A stretch of DNA of 64,000 bases from Sulfitobacter sp. CW3 (GTDB lineage Bacteria > Pseudomonadota > Alphaproteobacteria > Rhodobacterales > Rhodobacteraceae), in the NCBI RefSeq assembly GCF_019392245.1, contig NZ_JAHXRL010000008.1:113840-177839 (forward strand). The letters are read 5' to 3'. The notes beneath the pieces were generated by a model. The model searched no databases and was not told the origin of the DNA. It saw only the letters and a program-made list of their open reading frames with translations. The position numbers and the translations under genes are program-made. This document shows, piece by piece, positions 35,198 to 43,106 of the stretch (position 1 is the stretch's first letter; each line of letters starts with the position of its first letter).

Positions 35198-36403
35198 ATG
35201 AGCCAATTGCCCACGAGACCAAGCCGCAAGGGGCAGCCTTCGCACCGCATCATGTTCTACAGCCATGATACGTTCGGGCTGGGCCATTTGCGCAGGTCAC
35301 GGGCTTTGGCGACCGCGCTGACCCAAGGCGATGAAACGGCATCCGCCATTATTCTGACCGGATCCCCCGTTGCCGGGCGTTTCACCTTTCCCGAACGTGT
35401 TGACCACATCCGCCTGCCCGGTGTGACCAAGCTGGCGGATGGCAGCTATGTGTCGCAAACCTTGGGGCTGGATATTGACGAAATCACATCGCTGCGGTCC
35501 GGTCTGATCAAAACCGCCATCGAGAAATACGAACCCGATCTGTTGATCGTCGACAAAGAACCGTCTGGCTTTCGCGGTGAATTGCTTCCCAGTCTTGAAT
35601 GGTTGCGCGACCATGGCACGACGAAAACCGTGCTGGGTCTGCGTGATGTCTTGGACGAACCCAAGGTTCTGGCCGCCGAATGGGCGCGCAAAAACGCGAT
35701 CGAGGCGACGGAAGAATTCTATGATGAAATTTGGGTCTATGGGGACCGCGACATTTATGACCCGACCAAGGGGTTGAACCTGTCCGACAAAACCCGAGAC
35801 CGGATGCACTGGACAGGATACTTGCGCCGCGAAACCACAGACGAGGTTGACCTGCCCGAACACCCATATGTTCTGATCACCCCCGGTGGCGGTGGTGACG
35901 GTGCCGCGATGGTATCGCTGGTGCTTGAGGCGTATGAAAAAGACCCCGATTTGGCACCGAACGCCGTTTTGATCTATGGCCCTTTCCTGTCCGGCGACAC
36001 ACGCGAAGCGTTTGATGCGCGGGTGGAAAAGCTGAACGGGCGGGTCACGGCCGTTGGATTTGACAGCCGGATCGAAGCGTTGTTTGTCGGGGCCGAAGGC
36101 GTTGTTTGCATGGGCGGATACAACACCTTTTGCGAGGTGCTGTCCTTTGACAAACGTGCGGTGATCGTCCCGCGCACAGTGCCCCGGCTTGAGCAGTGGA
36201 TCAGGGCCAGCCGCGCCGAGGAATTGGGCCTTGTGCGGATGTTGGATGAGAACCGCGATGGTATGACCGCGGATGCGATGATCGCCGCGATACGTCACCT
36301 GCCCCACCAAAACAAACCGTCCCAAGCCGGATCAGATGGCATTTTGGACGGGCTGAAAGTGGTGATTGAACGTGGCACGGCATTGATGGATGCCGCGAAA
36401 TGA
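35198..36403 (+). CDS. GT-B glycosyltransferase, COG4671/MurG-like
   Basis: A 401-residue glycosyltransferase-like protein, first of six overlapping genes. The N-terminal motif FYSHDTFGLGHLRRSRALA resembles the acceptor-side glycine loop of MurG and COG4671 proteins, and the C-terminal half holds the donor-side pattern MGGYNTFCEVLSFDKRAVIVPR. No membrane segment is seen, so it is cytoplasmic or peripherally membrane-bound. Donor and acceptor are unknown. A second protein of the same type is encoded at 39292, so the pathway uses two related transferases. Confidence 0.82.
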   Translation: MSQLPTRPSRKGQPSHRIMFYSHDTFGLGHLRRSRALATALTQGDETASAIILTGSPVAGRFTFPERVDHIRLPGVTKLADGSYVSQTLGLDIDEITSLRSGLIKTAIEKYEPDLLIVDKEPSGFRGELLPSLEWLRDHGTTKTVLGLRDVLDEPKVLAAEWARKNAIEATEEFYDEIWVYGDRDIYDPTKGLNLSDKTRDRMHWTGYLRRETTDEVDLPEHPYVLITPGGGGDGAAMVSLVLEAYEKDPDLAPNAVLIYGPFLSGDTREAFDARVEKLNGRVTAVGFDSRIEALFVGAEGVVCMGGYNTFCEVLSFDKRAVIVPRTVPRLEQWIRASRAEELGLVRMLDENRDGMTADAMIAAIRHLPHQNKPSQAGSDGILDGLKVVIERGTALMDAAK

Positions 36404-37641
36404 CCGACGCCCCCCTTGCCGTTGTGGTCAAAGGCTGGCCGCGCCTGTCAGAGACCTTTATCGCACAGGAACTTGTCGCACTTGAGGAAGCTGGCCTGCG
36501 GTTTGACATCTGGTCGCTGCGCCATCCGACCGACACGAAAACCCACCCGTTGCATGATCGCCTAAACGCGCAAGTCCGGTATCTGCCCGAATATTTGCGC
36601 GACGATCCGCCCCGCGTTTCTGCCGCACGCGAAGCCGCACAAGCGATGCCGGGCTACGGCGAAGCGCTGGACGCCTTTGAACGAGATCTGGCGCGCGATG
36701 ACACGCCCAACCGCCGCCGCCGTTTTGGTCAGGCCTGTGTCATGGCCCATGAACTCCCCGCCGACACCCGTGGCATCTATGCCCATTTCCTGCACACGCC
36801 ATCATCGGTGGCGCGCTATGCCGCGATCTTGCGCGGCCTACCGTGGAGCTTTTCTGCCCATGCCAAGGATATCTGGACATCGCCCGAGTGGGAATTGCGC
36901 GAAAAGCTGAACCCCGCCACACATGGGGCTGCCTTCGGGGCCACATGCACGGCGTTCGGGGCGAAACATCTGCGCGATCTGGCCGCCGATCCCAAGCGAA
37001 TTGATCTGGTGTATCATGGTCTTGATTTGTCACGCTTTCCCGACGCGCCCGCCCGTCGCTTGCGCGCGCCGTCCGATACCTTTGAAATGATGTCGGTCGG
37101 GCGCATGGTCGAAAAAAAGGGGTTTGATAATCTGATCGATGCGCTGGCGCTTTTGCCCACGACGCTTGATTGGCGCTGGACCCATATCGGTGGCGGCGCA
37201 TTGTCAGACGCGATGAAAACCCGCGCCCAAGACCATGGCATCAACGATCGTATCATCTGGCGCGGTGCCTGTGACCAACCCGAGGTGATTGCCGAAATGC
37301 GCAAGGCCGATCTGTTCGTGCTGCCCTCGCGGATCGCCAAGGACGGGGACCGCGACGGTTTGCCCAATGTGCTGATGGAAGCCGCGAGCCAGAAGCTTCC
37401 GATCCTGAGCACACCTGTGTCCGCGATCCCCGAATTTATCGACAACGGCGTCAGCGGTATTCTAAGCGACGATGCCCCCGCCGCACTGGCCAAGGCCATG
37501 CAAGATTTCGCCGCCGATCCAGAGCTAGGCCCGCGACTGGCCGAGACCGCCCATAAGCGCCTGCACGCCGAATTCACCATGGCACCCGGCATTCGCCAGC
37601 TTTACCAGCGACTTGGGGCGATGTTGTCCCTCGCGGTCTGA
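36400..37641 (+). CDS. Glycosyltransferase family 4 protein
   Basis: A 413-residue retaining GT-B transferase. The first domain has PWSFSAHAKDIW, characteristic of WcaL-like transferases of colanic-acid type clusters. The GT4 donor motif is SRIAKDGDRDGLPNVLMEAASQKLPILST, with the two glutamate positions of the EX7E pattern around LMEAAS. It overlaps the previous gene by 4 nt and the next by 1 nt. It probably adds a sugar to a growing extracellular polysaccharide or lipid-linked glycan. Confidence 0.88.
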   Translation: MTDAPLAVVVKGWPRLSETFIAQELVALEEAGLRFDIWSLRHPTDTKTHPLHDRLNAQVRYLPEYLRDDPPRVSAAREAAQAMPGYGEALDAFERDLARDDTPNRRRRFGQACVMAHELPADTRGIYAHFLHTPSSVARYAAILRGLPWSFSAHAKDIWTSPEWELREKLNPATHGAAFGATCTAFGAKHLRDLAADPKRIDLVYHGLDLSRFPDAPARRLRAPSDTFEMMSVGRMVEKKGFDNLIDALALLPTTLDWRWTHIGGGALSDAMKTRAQDHGINDRIIWRGACDQPEVIAEMRKADLFVLPSRIAKDGDRDGLPNVLMEAASQKLPILSTPVSAIPEFIDNGVSGILSDDAPAALAKAMQDFAADPELGPRLAETAHKRLHAEFTMAPGIRQLYQRLGAMLSLAV

Positions 37642-38717
37642 TGCATCTTGGGTTTTACGCGCCCCTAAAGGCACCCGATCATCCGAACCCGTCGGGGGAT
37701 CGCGCGATGGCGCGCGCCCTGATTGCGGCGTTGGAATATGGCGGAGCGACTGTCACCTTGGCCAGCTCCCTGCGATCCCGCGACGGCACGGGGGATGCTA
37801 CCTTGCAAACCCGGATTTTCGATCAAGCGCAGGGTGAAATCACCCGCCTGTGCCGGCTTGGCCGCGCCGAGGGCTGGCAGGCGTGGGTCACATATCACAA
37901 CTACTACAAAGCGCCTGATCTGATCGGGCCATCCGTCGCGCGCGCCTTGGGTATTCCCTATCTGCTAATCGAAGCATCCCGCGCCCGCAAGCGCCTGACC
38001 GGACCTTGGGCCCGTTTTGCCCAAGCGGCAGAAACCGCCAGTGACGCCGCAGATGTCATCTTCTATTTCACCCACCGCGACGCCGAAACGCTTGAACGAG
38101 ACCGCGCCGGAACCCAACAGCTGATCCACCTGCCCCCGTTTCTGATGCGCGACAGCGTCGATGCGGCGGCAACACCCGATGGCCCCATGCTGGCCGTTGG
38201 CATGCTGCGCGCGGGGGACAAGCTCGCCTCGTATCAGATCATCGCCGATACATTGGCGCAACTGCCGGACACCGGCTGGTCGCTGCGCATTGCAGGGGAC
38301 GGGGCCGCGCGCGACAAGGTTACCGCGTTGATGGCCCCCTTTGGCCAAGCGGTGCAATTCTTGGGTCAATTGGATGCCGACGCACTCACTGACGTCTACC
38401 GCACCTCTTCACTGTTGTTCTGGCCCGGTGTGAACGAAGCCTTTGGCCTTGCCTATCTTGAGGCGCAAGCTGCCGGTTTGCCCGTGGTGGCCCAAGACAG
38501 GCCCGGTGTGCGCGACGTGCTGGCCCCCGGCGATTACCCCAAGCCCGAAGACGGCATTGCCCCCCTCGCCGCGCGTCTGCAAGGGTTGCTGTCCGATCCG
38601 GCACGTCGGCAACGTCTTGGCACGCAAGCGCAGGCCCATGTAGTAGCGCACCACCTGTTGCCCGCTGCCTCGGAAACCTTGTTCGCCGCCCTTGCAACAT
38701 GCGGAGTTGACCGATGA
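37641..38717 (+). CDS. Glycosyltransferase family 4-like protein
   Basis: The third transferase, 358 residues. The C-terminal donor-binding region is clear: FWPGVNEAFGLAYLEAQAAGLPVVAQDRPGVRDVL, a typical GT4 EX7E segment. The N-terminal domain begins LGFYAPLKAPDHPNPSGDRAMARAL, common in a group of uncharacterised rhodobacterial transferases. The start codon overlaps the previous stop by 1 nt (TGATG) and its stop overlaps the phosphatase gene by 4 nt. Confidence 0.87.
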   Translation: MHLGFYAPLKAPDHPNPSGDRAMARALIAALEYGGATVTLASSLRSRDGTGDATLQTRIFDQAQGEITRLCRLGRAEGWQAWVTYHNYYKAPDLIGPSVARALGIPYLLIEASRARKRLTGPWARFAQAAETASDAADVIFYFTHRDAETLERDRAGTQQLIHLPPFLMRDSVDAAATPDGPMLAVGMLRAGDKLASYQIIADTLAQLPDTGWSLRIAGDGAARDKVTALMAPFGQAVQFLGQLDADALTDVYRTSSLLFWPGVNEAFGLAYLEAQAAGLPVVAQDRPGVRDVLAPGDYPKPEDGIAPLAARLQGLLSDPARRQRLGTQAQAHVVAHHLLPAASETLFAALATCGVDR

Positions 38718-39295
38718 TCCAGCTTGCCCTTTTGCGCCACGGCCATACCGATTGGAACCGCGCAGGCCGCATTCAAGGACGTACCGATGTTCCGCTGGAT
38801 GATGATGCGCGCGCGCAGCTTGCGGGCCTTTGTCTGCCCGTGCCATGGGACAGCGCCGATCTGGTGTCCAGCCCGCTGGCCCGTGCAGTACAGACCGCCG
38901 TACTGGTCGCAGGTAGACCGCCCCGAACCAGCCCGGCCTTGATGGAAATGGACTGGGGCACATGGGAAGGTCAGCGTGGCATTGACCTGAAAGCGGACCC
39001 GTCGAGCGGGTTTCGTGACATCGAATATTGGGGCTGGGATTTCACGCCCCCCGGCGGCGAAAGCCCCGCTGATCTGCGCGCCCGGCTGGTCCCTTGGGCC
39101 AATGGCTTGACCCGTGATACGATTGCCATATGCCACATTGGCGTCATGCGGGTTCTGCTGGCCCACGCAATGGGCTGGGATTTCAAGGGCGATCCCCCCT
39201 TTCAGGTCAAACGAAACCGCCTGTATCTGATCCAGATCGATCCCGCCGAATGGCAGGCATCCCCCGACCAAATCCGACTGGAACACCGCGTATGA
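38714..39295 (+). CDS. Histidine phosphatase family protein
   Basis: A 193-residue protein with the phosphohistidine motif LLRHGHTDWNRAGRIQG (RHG at about residues 8-10) and the second catalytic histidine in ICHIGVMRVLLAHA. Members remove phosphate from small molecules or proteins, such as phosphosugars. Being inside a glycosyltransferase operon with 4-nt overlaps on both sides, it may act on a phosphorylated sugar or lipid precursor; that is an inference. Confidence 0.88.
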   Translation: MIQLALLRHGHTDWNRAGRIQGRTDVPLDDDARAQLAGLCLPVPWDSADLVSSPLARAVQTAVLVAGRPPRTSPALMEMDWGTWEGQRGIDLKADPSSGFRDIEYWGWDFTPPGGESPADLRARLVPWANGLTRDTIAICHIGVMRVLLAHAMGWDFKGDPPFQVKRNRLYLIQIDPAEWQASPDQIRLEHRV

Positions 39296-40440
39296 AAGTT
39301 TGCATCGTCGTCACGCATCTGCTGGGAACCGGCCATTTGGCCCGCGCCCTGACGCTGGCGCGCGCCTATAAGGACGCAGGGCACGACGCCGTTGTAATCT
39401 CGGGCGGGATGGACGCGCCGCAGCTGTCAAAAGATGGCGTTGAGATGGTGCAGCTTCCGCCGCTTCGGTCCGATGGGGTGAATTTCGCGCGGCTGCTGGA
39501 CGGCGATGGTACGGAGGCTGATGCCGCCCTGTTTGACGCCCGAACAAGGATGTTGATCGACACGGTTCAATCCCAGCAACCCGATGTTCTGATCACCGAA
39601 CTGTTCCCTTTTGGCAGACGTATCCTTGGCCCCGAATTCACAGCCCTGCTGAACGCGGCACATGCCCTGCCCCGTCGCCCGCTGATCTGCGCGTCGGTGC
39701 GCGATATCCTTGCACCACCATCCAAGCCCGCCAAAGCGACCCTTGCCGATGATCTGGTTGCCCGGTTCTATGACGCGGTGCTGGTTCATTCAGATGCAGA
39801 CGTTACCCCCCTTTCGCTCAGCTGGCCCGTATCGGATGCCTTGGCCCGCAAGCTGCGCTATACGGGATTTGTGGCCCCACCCGCCGCCGCGCCGCATGCT
39901 GATGGTCTGGGCACAGGCGAAATCATCGTCAGCGCTGGCGGTGGCGATGTGGGGCAACATGTGTTTGACACGGCCCTAGCCGCCGCGAAACTGGACCCTG
40001 AAAAACGACAATGGCGGCTGTTGCTGGGCGGGCAAGACGCCGCACAGCGCAGCGCTGATCTGATGCGTAGCGCGCCCGCAAATGTCATCATCGAACCGGC
40101 GCGGCCCGAGTTCCGGCAGATGCTATATCACGCCGCCGCATCGGTATCTTTGTGCGGCTACAATACCGCCTTGGACATCTTGCAAAGCGGCGTGCGCGCG
40201 GTGTTCATCCCCTTTGACGCGGGCAGCGAGGTCGAACAAGGCTTGCGTGCGGATGCCTTGGCGCAGTTAGATGGTATCAGTGTTCTGCGGAATGCGGCGC
40301 TGTCTGCGCAATCATTGCTGAATAACGTGACTGCGGTGCTAAAAGCCCCTGACCGCGCACCGCGCACAGACGGATTTGATGGCGCAACACAAACCGTGCA
40401 GATCACCCGGGAAATGCGCGAGGCCCAGCCATGCGGATAG
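39292..40440 (+). CDS. GT-B glycosyltransferase, MurG-like (second copy)
   Basis: A 382-residue protein that begins VCIVVTHLLGTGHLARALTLARAY, a GxGHLARAL motif equivalent to that in the first gene of the operon, and has the donor-side pattern LCGYNTALDILQSGVRAVFIPF. It therefore belongs to the same broad family (GYNT motif shared) but is clearly diverged. The ATG at 39292 overlaps the phosphatase stop by 4 nt; longer in-frame starts lie inside that gene. Confidence 0.83.
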   Translation: MKVCIVVTHLLGTGHLARALTLARAYKDAGHDAVVISGGMDAPQLSKDGVEMVQLPPLRSDGVNFARLLDGDGTEADAALFDARTRMLIDTVQSQQPDVLITELFPFGRRILGPEFTALLNAAHALPRRPLICASVRDILAPPSKPAKATLADDLVARFYDAVLVHSDADVTPLSLSWPVSDALARKLRYTGFVAPPAAAPHADGLGTGEIIVSAGGGDVGQHVFDTALAAAKLDPEKRQWRLLLGGQDAAQRSADLMRSAPANVIIEPARPEFRQMLYHAAASVSLCGYNTALDILQSGVRAVFIPFDAGSEVEQGLRADALAQLDGISVLRNAALSAQSLLNNVTAVLKAPDRAPRTDGFDGATQTVQITREMREAQPCG

Positions 40441-41180
40441 ATTGGACACCACTGACCGCAGAGCTGTCACTATGGCGGGCAGAACAACGCCTGCTGCCCA
40501 TATGGTGGCGCGATGACGACGCAATTGAACCGACCCCGGCGCTGGACCGGCTGACCGACATGGCCGAGGCATTGCACCTGCCCGTCCACCTGGCCGTCAT
40601 CCCGAAACACGCGCAAGACACCTTGCCGCTGTTTTGCGCCGATCACGACATGGTTGTGCCGCTTGTCCACGGCTGGCAACACCTCAGCCACGCCCCCGAA
40701 GGACAGAAGAAAGCCGAATTCGGCCACCCCCGCGACACCGCCCTGGCCGACGCCGAGCGTGCGCTGAAACGGATGAACGACCTTTTCGCGGATCGTTTCC
40801 TGCCCGTCTTTGTGCCGCCTTGGAACCGTTTGGACCCCGCATTATTGCCCGAATTTGCGCCGCTGGGTTATACCGCTGTATCGACATATCTGCCGCGCAA
40901 AAACAAATGGGCGGCACCCGGCCTTGCGCAGATCAACACCCATATTGATCCGATATTCTGGCGCGGAGGGCGCGGCCTTGTGCCGCCGGACGACCTGATC
41001 GCGCATATCGTGCAGCTGTTACAGGACCGCAGGCAAGGGATCACCGATGCGACCGAACCGATGGGGTTTCTCACCCATCATTTGGTGCATACCCAAGACA
41101 TCTGGGATTTCACGCAAAGCTGCCTTGCAACGCTTTTGGACGGTGGCGCGACGCCCGCGAATTTGGCCGCTGGCACCTGA
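40431..41180 (+). CDS. Polysaccharide deacetylase family protein
   Basis: A 249-residue protein of the NodB/CE4 superfamily. It shows the metal-binding acid pair in WWRDDDAIEPTPAL, histidines in VHGWQHLSHAP, and FVPPWNRLD, equivalent to the conserved RPPWN motif of the family. No signal peptide is visible, so it would act in the cytoplasm, as in enzymes that deacetylate lipid-linked or nucleotide-linked amino sugars. It overlaps the upstream transferase gene by 10 nt and ends the operon, 6 bp before the convergent PhnA-like gene. Confidence 0.82.
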   Translation: MRIDWTPLTAELSLWRAEQRLLPIWWRDDDAIEPTPALDRLTDMAEALHLPVHLAVIPKHAQDTLPLFCADHDMVVPLVHGWQHLSHAPEGQKKAEFGHPRDTALADAERALKRMNDLFADRFLPVFVPPWNRLDPALLPEFAPLGYTAVSTYLPRKNKWAAPGLAQINTHIDPIFWRGGRGLVPPDDLIAHIVQLLQDRRQGITDATEPMGFLTHHLVHTQDIWDFTQSCLATLLDGGATPANLAAGT

Positions 41181-41186
41181 CTACGG

Positions 41187-41684
41187 TTAGCGTTTTTTCA
41201 CGAACTCGGTCAGGATGACGATCCGCTGGCCCTCGACGCGCCCCTCGATATGGGCGGGATTGTCCTGCACCAGTGAAATGCGGTGTACCGCCGTGCCACG
41301 CTTCGCCGTAAAGCCGCCGCCTTTGACGGGCAAATCCTTGATCAAAACGACAGTATCGCCCTGACTAAGCGGCACCCCGTTGCTGTCTTTGTGATCGGTC
41401 GGGGCGGCCACATTATCCGCCCAAGCTTGGGTTTCGTCATCAAGATACAGCTGGTCCAGCAAATCGCGCGACCAATCAGTGTCCAACCGCTTGAGCGTCC
41501 GCGCGGCATAGACCTGCAGCGCCGCATCCTCGGTCCACATTGTCGACGCGATGGGACGGAAGTGATCGGCAGGCGTTTGCGGGTCAGCGCACAGGGCGCA
41601 AATGTCGATGCACGCATCCGCAGGGCCGCCAGAGACAGGGACGGAGACGAGCGGGGCATCTGTTGTGCAAAGGGGGCATGTCAT
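41187..41684 (-). CDS. phnA: PhnA-like zinc-ribbon protein
   Basis: A 165-residue protein with an N-terminal zinc-ribbon-like pair MTCPLCTTDA and CIDICALC, and a C-terminal SH3-like domain containing KDSNGVPLSQGDTVVLIKDLPVKGGG, the hallmark of the family called PhnA (alkylphosphonate utilisation operon protein). The family's biochemical role is not settled despite its name; it is not phosphonoacetate hydrolase. The gene is convergent with the deacetylase. Confidence 0.88.
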   Translation of the reverse strand: MTCPLCTTDAPLVSVPVSGGPADACIDICALCADPQTPADHFRPIASTMWTEDAALQVYAARTLKRLDTDWSRDLLDQLYLDDETQAWADNVAAPTDHKDSNGVPLSQGDTVVLIKDLPVKGGGFTAKRGTAVHRISLVQDNPAHIEGRVEGQRIVILTEFVKKR

Positions 41685-41753
41685 GGGGGTGGTTTAGGGT
41701 GAGCACCCAACACTGGCAATCATTTGTTTACCATGATCGAACAATATCAAAGC

Positions 41754-42239
41754 ATGAGCAGATACCGCCGCATGTACGTGCCCGGAGGCACCTATTTCTT
41801 CACCGTTAACTTGGCAGACCGTGGATCAGACTTACTGATACGTGAAGTTGCGCTTTTGCGATCCGCATATGCATCCGTCGTAGCGGAACATCCGGTGACA
41901 TGCGACGCAATGGTCGTGTTGCCGGACCACATACACGCAGTGTGGACACTTCCAGATGGAGATGCAGATTTTTCGATCCGGTGGAAGAAGATCAAATCGA
42001 CCTTCACGCGCCACTGTTCACACTCCGCACATGTAAGTGCCAGCAAGGCACGAAAAGGCGAATGTGGCATTTGGCAGCGGCGGTTTTGGGAGCATTGCAT
42101 CCGAGACGAGGCGGATTTCGCCGCCCATGTCGATTATTGCCATTGGAACCCCGTGAAACACGGGCTTGTCGAGCGGCCCGACGCGTGGCCCTATTCAACG
42201 GTTCATCGTGCACTCCGGCGTAGTGCGTTGGTGGCGTAG
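41754..42239 (+). CDS. REP-associated tyrosine transposase (RAYT, Y1 HUH family)
   Basis: RAYTs are single-strand HUH nucleases that bind and cut REP hairpins and are thought to spread them. The 161-residue protein has the HUH motif in VLPDHIHAVW (His59, His61), the catalytic tyrosine in AHVDYCHWNPVKHG (Tyr128), and the RAYT hallmarks RRMYVPGGTYFFTVNL and RRFWEHCIRD. Start at 41754 matches the usual N-terminus; codons at 41724 and 41733 are also in frame. The last codons run straight into the inverted REP pair at 42235-42306. Confidence 0.92.
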   Translation: MSRYRRMYVPGGTYFFTVNLADRGSDLLIREVALLRSAYASVVAEHPVTCDAMVVLPDHIHAVWTLPDGDADFSIRWKKIKSTFTRHCSHSAHVSASKARKGECGIWQRRFWEHCIRDEADFAAHVDYCHWNPVKHGLVERPDAWPYSTVHRALRRSALVA

Positions 42240-42306
42240 GGTGGGTGAAACCCACGCGTGGTGCACGGTTGAAATGTGGTTACGCGTGGGTTTCACCCAC
42301 CCTACG
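42235..42306. repeat. Inverted pair of REP elements adjoining the RAYT gene (BIME-like)
   Basis: Two 25-nt perfect inverted copies, 42235-42259 and 42282-42306, are separated by 22 nt. Each copy contains its own 6-bp hairpin (GTGGGT-GAA-ACCCAC on the left, GTGGGT-TTC-ACCCAC on the right) plus the conserved foot GTAGGG/CCCTAC. This is the structure of REP sequences recognised by RAYTs, and the left copy includes the RAYT stop codon. Confidence 0.93.
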
Positions 42307-42392
42307 GTTGTTAATTCCGACCCATCGACTTCTTGCAAACTATTAGGGGAAATGGAAACGTGCTTCCGAAATCACTTTTTTGGAAGCTAGAA

Positions 42393-42983
42393 ATGAAATT
42401 TGTTTTTTCGTTGTCGTTATCGCTACTTTTTTGCTGTCACGTAGCCGCCGATACTATACCAACTTATACCTTGTTCGGAGTGGATATTCAGCTTGCTCAG
42501 ATGAGGAAAGATACAGCTATTTCAGTTGTAACTAGCGATCAGGTCTCAGATGGCTGTTGGACCTCTGGTCAAGCTTCAGAATTCGCGCTTCAGCGAGAGT
42601 TAATTGACGCGGGATATACAAATATTACTGAAGCATCGCCATTTGGGGCAAGCGTCTTTATTACCGCAATCGGCTACTCCTCTAACGAATATTCCTGTGC
42701 TGTGTCAGTGACACTGAGCTTGTGGCTCGCCAACATCGAAAGGAGAGAGTTCGGCAACGCCCTATTTTTTTCGTTCGGTAGGAAAAATGCACTTGAATAT
42801 ACCTCAATACTCACAGGCCCCAAAACGGACATGTCCGATCGAATTAAGGAAACTGTCCGAGACTACGCCGATCAATTGATCGTTGACATTCAGAAGCACA
42901 AGAATTTTGCACAGGAGCAAATTGGAACATTGGATGCTACCCAAGCAGAGAAACACTCACTCTTGGACACAATCGTAGACTAG
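42393..42983 (+). CDS. AT-rich secreted protein of unknown function
   Basis: I do not recognise this 196-residue protein. It has a clear signal peptide (residues 1-19, KFVFSLSLSLLFCCHVAAD), four cysteines and no other hydrophobic stretch; the mature part is mixed alpha/beta in appearance, and the region EFGNALFFSFG resembles a beta hairpin. A GGAAG precedes the ATG. Codon use and base composition are visibly more AT-rich than neighbouring genes, and the gene follows a RAYT/REP element, so acquisition by transfer is likely. Confidence 0.7.
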   Translation: MKFVFSLSLSLLFCCHVAADTIPTYTLFGVDIQLAQMRKDTAISVVTSDQVSDGCWTSGQASEFALQRELIDAGYTNITEASPFGASVFITAIGYSSNEYSCAVSVTLSLWLANIERREFGNALFFSFGRKNALEYTSILTGPKTDMSDRIKETVRDYADQLIVDIQKHKNFAQEQIGTLDATQAEKHSLLDTIVD

Positions 42984-43037
42984 CCTCTCCCGTCGATCCT
43001 AAGCGTTGAAATAATCCCAGCTCTCCACCCGCACCGT

Positions 43038-43075
43038 GTGGGGCCGCGCCCCGCTGCGCGGGTCTCTCACCCCAC
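43038..43075. terminator. Branched hairpin between convergent orphan gene and lepA
   Basis: An outer stem GTGGGG/CCCCAC (43038-43043 with 43070-43075) encloses a smaller stem CCCGC-TGC-GCGGG (43050-43062). It lies 32 bp beyond the lepA stop and 55 bp after the orphan gene, so it may terminate either transcript. No T-run is seen. Confidence 0.45.
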
Positions 43076-43106
43076 CGTCTTTCATCCGCGCTGAAATGGT
43101 CGGCTT

